From Clytia hemisphaerica (Eukaryota > Cnidaria > Hydrozoa > Leptothecata > Clytiidae): a DNA stretch of 64,000 bases. The stretch is taken from assembly GCA_902728285.1 (NCBI GenBank), contig CACVBU010000593.1, positions 524,280 through 588,279 of the forward strand, given 5' to 3'. The notes beneath the pieces are model-generated. The model did no database searches, was not told the origin of the DNA, and saw only the letters and a program-made list of their open reading frames with translations. Of the stretch, positions 56,524-64,000 are shown piece by piece. The stretch's first letter is position 1. Every line of letters starts with the position of its first letter. Made by a program: the position numbers and the translations under genes.

Positions 56524-57806
56524 AGTCTGATCTCAATCGAACGGAATCGACGATCGAACCAGTCGAACAACAATCGAACCAGTGAGGCTGGAACTTCGAT
56601 TTTTGAGGATTACGATTTTACCAGTTTTTTAGCGATTTTTGCCTCGCTAGCCCAAATCTCGCAACCTCTTTACTACATAAGGAAGATCGAAATTAGAGTT
56701 TTTCAGCGTTCCGAAAAAAACGCATAGCAGAAATATTTTCATCTTCACAGGATCGATTCTTACCAACAAAATACATCTTTTGGTCTTTGGGTTTGTTTCT
56801 GACGTTTTTTCTTCAAAGAATATCGATCACTTTCCTTTTCTCCTTGAGAGCGCGAGAAAAAAATGACTAGCTCGTTTTCGTGCGGGCAAATAAAGATGAG
56901 GCGGCAATCTTGCACTGAGGGTGCTACTTAGTTTCCGCCCTATTTTGCACCCACGATAGAATGGTCCAAACAAGGGGGTAGTCTAAATGATAAACTATGT
57001 CGTTCTGTAAGTGTTTATTTTCTGAGAGATACAAATACACGCTTTTTTTTTTATAAGAATGGTGTAAATCCATTTCATCATGGATATTCTTAACTTTTTT
57101 GGGAAAATCATCCTAAAATATGCTTACAGTATTCTTATTACTTGGGGGTAATTGGCAATTTATAATTTAAAATGCTCTAAAAATGACATTCTTAGCTTGA
57201 GTAGCAAAATTCCATGATGGTGATATTATTAGCATATTCTTAATTTTTTGGCCATTTTCATCATGGACATTCTTATAAAGTGTATTCTTATAAAAAAAAA
57301 GCGTGTAGTATATTTGAATATTATTAACTTATTTATTAAAGTATTTTTTGAGCGCAAATTTAGATATACGGTTAAATAAAAAACGAATGATAACAGTTCA
57401 GTTTATTGCTCAAACCCCCGGGAAAAGTTTTTTTGCTGACTTAGCTATTTTACAAATTTCGGAAAAGAACTCCCATAGGAATTCCGATACCTAACCCGAT
57501 TGGTTAATTTCGAAACGGCTTCAAGAAAGTCATAATGGCAGATAATTTTAAAAGTTTCTGAGGGAATGTGTGTAATTTATCGATGTTGATGGCTTGTTGA
57601 TTCTTTAAAGAAAAAAGATAACAGGTATAGCTTTTTCTAATCCTGGAATATCGAGGTTCCAGCTACACTGATAGAATATTACCCAGAATTTTGACGTTCG
57701 ATTGAGATTCGATTGCGTTCGACAATCGAATTTCAATCGGTCGATTGCATTCGATTTGGTTCGACTGGTTCGATCGTGTCGATTCCGTTCGATTGAGATC
57801 GTCTGG
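56524..57806. mobile_element. AATCGAAC-array TIR element, copy 2
   Basis: GATCTCAATCGAACGGAATCGA with CGATCGAACCAGTCGAAC at the left is mirrored at 57735-57806. Both arms are runs of ATCGAAC words. MITE copy C (57038-57305) is nested. No transposase. Confidence 0.72.
57038..57305. mobile_element. TA-flanked poly-T MITE, copy C (ATTCTTA internal word)
   Basis: Full-length copy nearly collinear with B at 40156-40426, sharing ATTTCATCATGGATATTC and TCATGGACATTCTTATAAAG, between TA dinucleotides. Confidence 0.82.
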
Positions 57807-58390
57807 TATTAATCAAGAAGCCCGAACATGTTCGAGTCATGCCGTGGGTCGTTTGATTCGGCGTTCGATTCGTTCAATTGACACGGTCTGGATATGTTTT
57901 TCTCTTTCCCTCTTTTAATTTGAAAAGCCTTTATTTAACTGCATGAAAGGGAAGTTGAATAAAAAGGAAGGGGGTGTATTTGTCTAACAAATTCCTTTCT
58001 TTTTTTAGCTTTTAGCTAGCTATACTTTTGCTCTTTTTAATGTGAATAAGGTTTATCGGAAATATTTTGTTGAAAATTACGTGTTGAACAAATTATACAA
58101 ATTTTTGTGCATTTACAAAAACAAGCCCAGGAAAATCTTAATTGTTTTTTTTGTCAGTTGATAAGAAACCAAGTTTAGATACTTATATAAAGCCAGAATT
58201 CAGTCGCAACTTAAAATTGCCATCATCAGATTTTTTACCATACCGTAGGTCGGGGAAACTTCGGACAGATTTTCAAGTTTTTTCTTTATTTCTCCTGGAA
58301 TATGAAAAAAAGATCAACCAAACTTACTGTACATAACATTTGTACCGTGGCTGAAGAGGACCTTTTAGTTTGTATCTATTTTGCGTTGCA

Positions 58391-58560
58391 ACGTGCGGCC
58401 GCGCCTTTTAACACGCGGCCGCGTGTATTTTTCAAGAAACGCGGCCGCATGTTTAAACGCGCGGCCGCGTGTTATAATACACGGCCGCGTGTTATGAGAT
58501 GCGGCCGCGTGAAAAACACGCGGCCGCTTATCTGATATTCCGATGGCGGATTGGCGGCCG
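58391..58560. repeat. GCGGCCGC array, left
   Basis: Seven perfect GCGGCCGC octamers plus an ACGGCCGC variant, spaced 15-30 bases by AT-rich words, in an otherwise AT-rich region. Confidence 0.9.
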
Positions 58561-58857
58561 CCCACGCTAAAGCTCTAAAGGGAGCGGGCCAATTTCCCAT
58601 CGGAGAGGAATGATAGTCGGCCTTTGATGTGCCGCATCCTCAGTCGGGTTCAACAGCCCTTGCCCGTAAAGGTAGAAATATTTCGGTTGGACCCGCCAAT
58701 CCCCGAAAACGAGGGCTGGGTTACCAGACCTCCCGCTGCAAAATTCTTGACGCGGTCTCGCAAAATTCCGTAATGTAAACCTTCCAGATGTTGAAAATTT
58801 TCCCGACCTTCAGAGCTTAGCGTGTCGGCTGAAAATTTCACCATCTGGGTGCCAGAT
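58561..58857. other. GC-rich unidentified segment between arrays
   Basis: About 300 bases clearly richer in G+C than the surroundings, with a frame open on the - strand (QMVKFSADTLSSEGRENFQH and onward) across it. I do not recognise the protein or any RNA. It may be captured sequence carried by the element. Confidence 0.4.
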
Positions 58858-59080
58858 AACGCGGCCGCGTCTTTTTTTGAAAACACGCGGCCGCATCTTT
58901 TATGAAAAACACGCGGCCGCATCTTTTATGAAAAACACGCGGCCGCGTCTTTTATGAGAAACACGCGGCCGCATCTTTTATGAGAAACACGCGGCCGCAT
59001 CTTTTATGAGAAACACGCGGCCGCATCTTTTATGAAGAACACGCAGCCGCGTCTTTTTTGAAAAAAAGACACACGACGGC
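58858..59080. repeat. GCGGCCGC array, central, about 27-bp period
   Basis: Eight units of ACGCGGCCGC(A/G)TCTTTTATGA with AAAAAC or GAAAC joints. Seven octamers are perfect; the last reads GCAGCCGC. Very regular, so recently amplified. Confidence 0.9.
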
Positions 59081-59683
59081 TCCCAAAATGTAGACTAGTA
59101 ACTAGTCGTTGTATTTCGCTGTAGCTCCGTTTTCAACACGCTCACTACGTTCACTGAATACAAACCTCTCATTCCCGTAGCGTTTTTTTTTATAAGAATA
59201 ATTTCCCCGCCCGCACATCACTTTATAATAAGCACAATTTCCGCGTCTTGTGTCTCAGGAAAACCGGACGCTTGCTAGTCTACCCAAAATGATGCCCACC
59301 AATGGGCGCACTGTGTGGGGTGGTATGTCAAAAATATCCAGTTTAGACAACAGTCGGAGGTTTGAAAATGATTGAGTCGGTTTATAAAGTGATTAGGTCG
59401 GTTTAAAAGGTGATCGGCTTGGTTTTTTCGTTTTTCCCGGGAAATCGGATTACTAAGTCCTCCTAAGTATGGTCTGGAAAATGTCACATTTCACTAGATC
59501 TAATTATGATAAAGCTAAGCGCCGATTTTTTGGTACCAACTTTTCCAAAACACCAAGCCAAAAAACCAAAGGTCCAATAGATGTATTTAATTAACGATTG
59601 ATTTCTACAGAAAAAGTCTGTACCTTATTTTACTTTCTTCTAATTGAGAAAAATTCCTACTTAAACTTAATCTAGAAAAAGTA

Positions 59684-60043
59684 CTTTAATCGGATTAACT
59701 TTCGCGAGATAAACTTTAGCGAGTTTCGCGAAAGTTTATCTCGCGAAATTCTGCAACTTTTCCAATTCCATTACTAATTCCTAATTTCTCGACCTCTGGA
59801 GCTATTGAGCCACTTCCAAATGGTCAAATCCTCACAATTGCATGGCCCTGGTGAGAACTAGAACCTTGGGAGTTGGCTGGGTTCTGTGGTTTGGTGGTTT
59901 GTTTTTTAATCAATTTCTTCATTCGCGAAAGTTTATCTCGCAAAATTTTGGGATAGCTCCAATTCGCGAATATTTATGCGCAACATTTCGCGAATTTTTG
60001 ACCTCGCGAAACTTTATCTCGCGAAAGTTAATCCGGTTAAAGT
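59684..60043. mobile_element. TIR element with TCGCGAAAGTTTATCTCGCG repeats
   Basis: CTTTAATCGGATTAACTTTC at the left mirrors GAAAGTTAATCCGGTTAAAG at the right. TCGCGAAA/TTTCGCGA recurs about nine times in both senses. Nested in the 3.7-kb element. Confidence 0.78.
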
Positions 60044-60305
60044 AGTATAAAAATTTCAACAACGCGCCATTTTTATTGCATATATCCCTAGCCTGTGCCA
60101 AACCCTACTTCTTTATGTAGCTGACGGTAGTAGGGTTTGTCACGTTTAGATAGATTTCGTATGCAAGCGTTTCTTCGAAAAGCCTCTACGTGAAGTGCAA
60201 ATTCCTTAATGTCATGTGCAAAAGAGGGTTAAATTCTCTTCGGACATTAATTTACAAAAAGTTTATAATTATTTTTAGCTTTTAATGACATATGCAATAA
60301 AAGTT

Positions 60306-60449
60306 GACCAATAGACGATATCGGCTTTCCGAATTCTCCCCGAATGATTACCCATGATGCATTGCACATCAAAGTCGATATCGTCCGTGAATTTGCATCA
60401 TGGGTAATCATTCGGGGAGAATTTGGAAAGCCGATATCGTCTATTGACA
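60306..60449. mobile_element. Fold-back hairpin MITE
   Basis: Two arms of about 53 bases (CAATAGACGATATCGGCTTT ... TTACCCATGATGCA and the mirror) pair with only one or two mismatches around a 30-base loop. Nested in the 3.7-kb element. Confidence 0.85.
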
Positions 60450-61728
60450 TTTAAATTTCATTTAATTGTTTTGACCTATATTGCGTTTCAAACTGAACCA
60501 ATCGCGTTTTAAACCGACCCAATCGATTTTAAACTCAGGTAATTTCATTTCTCTTGTTGTGGAAACCCAAATTACTCCCTCAAAAATCTAGAAAGTTAAC
60601 TTACCCAGACACAGTATGCAGTGACACTGGGCTTCAATTTGATGATCTGAGTGCGAAAGTTGTCGTTCTTTTTGTCTTTAGTTAGCCTAACTCGTCAGTA
60701 TTGTCGTTTTTCTATTGTTTGTCTATTTTTAGTAATGCAGGATTATTTTGATAGACGTCCTCTAAAGCAAATTAGGCCATGTTTGGGTTTGTTGGAAAGC
60801 CCATTTCAAGGGCTATCTTTTCAGCGTGCCAGTTTTTTGAATAAGGTCCTCAAAAGTGGAACGATTTTAGCTGGGGCGGAATCGAAAGAGTTAAAGATTT
60901 TCAACCTTGAGGATATTAGCCTGTCGAAAGAAAATTTAGGTTAAGTTGAACATATTGCAGGAATTTTCGTCATTGGATTGGTCGTTAACTTGCTATTGAG
61001 ACGTTTTATTAGATATTTACCATTTTCTGAACAACGTGTCATCTTTATTGTTTCGAGTAACCAATTATGTAATATAATATAATATAAAATTTCTACAGCT
61101 GCCACCAGATAAACTAACGTTTTCACCCACCTTTTTTTATCCAGTGAACTAGCCTGAAACATTTTCCGTCCCCGTATTCGTGATTTTTAGAGCTAAGAAT
61201 TTAGCTCGTGTTAATTCCGAGGAAGTCATTTCAACAATCTCCCGCGCTCCGTTCGCATATTATCTCTCCGCAGGTAGTTGGCTTCCCAGCCAAGTTAATG
61301 ATTGAAAGCTAGTCTAAGCACAACACATTTATACTCAGATCGAACATTCATACCCCTCTTATCTTCTTTTTTCTTTGAGAGTTTTCAGGCAAAGGTAGGT
61401 CTCCGAAGCGGAGAGCGCAAATAGCACTAGAGGGCTAATAATCAATCTGCAAGGGCATAATTAATGAACAACGACAAACGAAAACTTAACGCTATTACTA
61501 TTATTGTCCATATCAGAGATTCAAACAAAGTCAATGTACAAACAATGTTTATTGAAAATCGGGCTCTGTCACATTTTAGGTATTGCCATTTTGCATCTGT
61601 GTGCAAAATTTCATGAAAAAATATAAAGTACAGCTCGAGAAATTCAAGAAATACCATTTTTCCGGCGAAAATTTGCTGTTCCGGCGAATTTTAGAAAGTT
61701 CCGGCTTCAAAAATCGAAGAAAGATCCG

Positions 61729-61981
61729 GCCGCATGTTTATAACGCGCGGCCGCGTGTTTTTCTTGACAAAAACACGCGGCCGCAGGTTTTATTCCCCGG
61801 CCGCGTGTTTTCGAAAAAAGACGCGGCCGCATGTTTTCGAAAAAAGACGCGGCCGCATGTTTTCGAAAAAAGACGCGGCCGCATGTTTTCGTTTTCAAAA
61901 AAATACGCGGCCGCGTATTGTAACACGCGGCCGCATACTGTAACACGCGGCCGCGTATAATTAGCGCGGCCGCGCGTTACA
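61729..61981. repeat. GCGGCCGC array, right
   Basis: Nine perfect octamers plus CCGGCCGC variants; the central ones sit in a GACGCGGCCGCATGTTTTCG unit of about 27 bases. Mirrors the left array next to the right terminal repeat. Confidence 0.9.
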
Positions 61982-62026
61982 ACGCAAACTAAATACAAAC
62001 TAAAAGGTCCTCTTCAGCCACGGTAC

Positions 62027-62559
62027 ATTTGTGTTATTGTCTTTCAGAAAACAAACGTTACAAGTAAATCAGCCAGGTCATTATGAAAGAAACACCATCT
62101 CAAGTTCAGAAAGGTCAACTTCGTAAAATGTTAAACTTCGGAATGATTTGCCGTCACTCCAACGATCTACCATCATGACTGGATGCTGCGCCATTTCAAA
62201 ACAAAAACATTGAATTTGAAGTGCTATTTGTTAAAAAATACCAAGAGACAAATTTGTGTGAGCCGAGAAATTAACGACATAAAGATACGGATTGCGCTTA
62301 ATTGGTCATTAATTTTCTGGGCGTGCGATGGAAGTGTGAATAATAAAACTCATCAACCAATCTTTAGTTTTTGCACGTAACTTTTTATGGACGCTAAACA
62401 CATGATGAGAGGGTCTTCCTCAGAGTGAATTGGTGAAACAAACACGTTTTATAAGAACTTTTTCGATTAGACTGTCTCGTTTCCTTATGGTTACTATCTT
62501 ATCGTTATATTTCATTAGATATTTTCTTATTTTTCGCAGGACTTTCGGATGCTAAGTTC
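62027..62559. other. No gene seen
   Basis: Right flank of the 3.7-kb element; short chance ORFs only. Confidence 0.5.
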
Positions 62560-62624
62560 TAAGTATTATTTTTTTCGGAAGCCCATAAACTTTTCCGACT
62601 TTCAAATAAAGTAACGACGGTCTT

Positions 62625-62830
62625 TTTAAAACACCCCTGTGTCGACTCCCGCTCCACTTGAAAAATTGGGCCGAGATTTCGTATCCGGTGGGGAACATCA
62701 ATTTCAACCTCATTAGGAAATTGAAGCACTTCAAAACGACCCCAACAGATATTTTGATAAAAATTTCAACCCTATTTTTTATGTGTTGTTTTGAGTGAAG
62801 TTCCACCGGGGCTTTGTGAAACATGGGTGT
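62625..62830. mobile_element. CACCCCTG-ended TIR element, copy 2
   Basis: AACACCCCTGTGTCGACTCC at one end and CCGGGGCTTTGTGAAACATGGGTGTT at the other recall 27117-27420. Confidence 0.6.
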
Positions 62831-63617
62831 TATAGAAATATAAGCGAGAGAGCTAAATGTTCATTGTGAAAAAACTGTTTCAAGTTTTATTTTTCGCAAT
62901 ATGAGAATTTAGTTTTGATTCCCGTATTACATTATACATTCCCGTATTACTTATACATGCACTTTAGTAGTTTCAATGAAATCGGGATCAAATCAGCAAA
63001 AAGCCATCGGCTGTGGACAAATGGGTGTTTTATACAAGTCAAGTGAAATTTAATGTTTGCTAAAATAGCGCTTTAAATAACTTAAGTTACTGTTGACTTT
63101 CATATTCAACTTGACTATACTAGGAGGCCACAGCTTTTTTCTACACAGCCAGCGGAATAAATAAAACCCGGTCTTTGATGAGGTTTCCAATTTATCAAGA
63201 GATAGAAAATTGACTTTCTATTCAACAGTAGACTACAATTTTGATTTAGATAATTGTTCGACGATGGACCAGGTGGACGTGCGAGGAAGTTAGCGCGATC
63301 AAGATCGTGGTTAAAAGTAACCCAATATACTACACAAGGCTTGCCTATGTTTTAGTAGTGAAAGAAATCGGAACGAAACGCCGTACTGTAAATCACGAAT
63401 TAAATACTAATTAAATGTTTTGTTACCAGTGGGACTACGGGCGGTTCACAAGTTCGTCGATGCAGGTTTTATAGATTAGATTAAAAAGAGATGAAAAGAA
63501 ATAAATACAAAATACCTACCGAGTAAGTAAGAGCTTCAATGGTAGACTAGAAACATAATACTGTGTCTAATTCTGCTTCATTACCGCTGTATATGTCTTA
63601 CCTTACTTTAAATAAGA
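62831..63617. other. No gene seen
   Basis: AT-rich; CCCGTATTAC is duplicated at about 62921 and 62941. No ORF or repeat of note otherwise. Confidence 0.5.
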
Positions 63618-63740
63618 CACCCCTATCTCACAGTGGCCCCGGTGGAATCTTTTCCAACAGAGGGGATAAAAATTCCCATTGATATTTTTGCCAAATTTTC
63701 CAGTGGGGCTGGATGATCTGTGACACTGGGGCGTAATAAG
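63618..63740. mobile_element. CACCCCTG-ended TIR element, copy 3 (short)
   Basis: GACACCCCTATCTCACAGTG with GGCCCCGGTGGAA at the left and TTTTCCAGTGGGGCTGG...GTGACACTGGGGCGT at the right. An internally deleted relative of 27117-27420. Confidence 0.65.
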
Positions 63741-64000
63741 CACATACCATTTGACGGGTTTGAAATTTTTGAACTTATCGTCTTTTGATTTCAGTTAAAG
63801 GTTAAATGTTACGATAACGAAATTTAGTTTGTTAATACAGCCGAAAATGTATCGACTATATACACCCACTTACGGATTTAAGACGATAGAGCAAGTATGT
63901 CGGAAGCATACGAAGGAGTGCAACGCTCGTTAAAAGACAATGAATTTACAATTACAAATATCTTCCTCTGATAAGTTCGACATGGTCTAAAACCGCATAT

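Larger units (their letters stand above)
58342..62026. mobile_element. 3.7-kb TIR element with GCGGCCGC subterminal arrays
   Basis: Ends GTACCGTGGCTGAAGAGG and the mirror match over about 60 bases with five differences. Flanking ATTT (58338-58341 and 62027-62030) may be a 4-bp target duplication. Next to each end lies an array of the palindrome GCGGCCGC, and a third array lies inside. The interior holds other elements but no recognisable transposase, so it is non-autonomous or gutted. A small ORF at about 60747-60944 (MQDYFDRRPLKQIRP...) is of unknown meaning. Confidence 0.82.

Noticed and set aside
60651..60944. 97-codon ORF inside the 3.7-kb element
   Set aside because: No known domain, no splice or poly(A) support; too weak to call a gene.
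58302..62000. Regularly spaced GCGGCCGC units resembling a CRISPR array, and Arg/Pro/Ala-rich ORFs across them
   Set aside because: Spacers are repetitive rather than unique, the host is an animal, and the ORFs are only the repeat translated.

Overview
The window is animal (metazoan) nuclear DNA. Its genes are split by GT-AG introns, and it contains a receptor tyrosine kinase with a Frizzled-like domain, a RELCH orthologue and an NHL-repeat protein. The background is AT-rich and packed with DNA transposons, hairpin MITEs and LINE pieces. This suits a sponge, cnidarian or other invertebrate, but the species cannot be fixed from sequence alone. There is no sign of bacterial organisation.

Layout. 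(1) 1-20.8 kb, + strand: the 3' half of RELCH, eleven exons, stop at 20763. Its 13.2-kb intron (442-13634) holds a 6.2-kb two-gene THAP/YqaJ DNA transposon (3505-9666), itself hit by a solo LTR (5210-6017), plus several TIR elements. Its 4.3-kb intron is also full of repeats. (2) 20.8-25.2 kb: intergenic; a hAT-like MITE, a 5'-truncated LINE carrying a nested G-run element, and a doubtful two-exon ORF. (3) 25.5-30.9 kb, + strand: a complete nine-exon receptor tyrosine kinase (625 aa: signal peptide, Fz-like cysteine-rich region, TM, ROR-like kinase). (4) 31-35 kb: two copies of a 0.7-kb TIR element. (5) 35.1-35.7 kb, +: an intronless 183-aa protein of unknown family, followed by a six-unit 156-bp tandem array. 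(6) 38.2-39.3 kb, -: an intronless DEDDh exonuclease. (7) 40.7-42.9 kb, +: an NHL beta-propeller gene broken in its coding exon by a TTAA-flanked piggyBac-like element. (8) 44.2-52.1 kb, -: a multi-exon protein kinase with a DFD in place of DFG. (9) 52.8-64 kb: no convincing gene; a tRNA-like/SINE relic, satellites, TIR elements and a 3.7-kb TIR element (58342-62026) with arrays of the palindrome GCGGCCGC.

The host genes are unrelated neighbours: membrane trafficking (RELCH), cell-surface signalling (RTK), intracellular signalling (kinase), nucleic-acid processing (exonuclease) and a scaffold or ligase-type propeller (NHL). The strongest general pattern is in the mobile DNA. Several unrelated TIR families repeat, inside the element, a short word taken from their own terminal repeat. 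In one family the internal word changes together with the terminus, as expected if both are bound by a co-evolving transposase. Other points worth checking are the YqaJ nuclease ORF that runs on into a PHD/coiled-coil/L1-ORF1-like region, the DFD kinase, and the NHL insertion.
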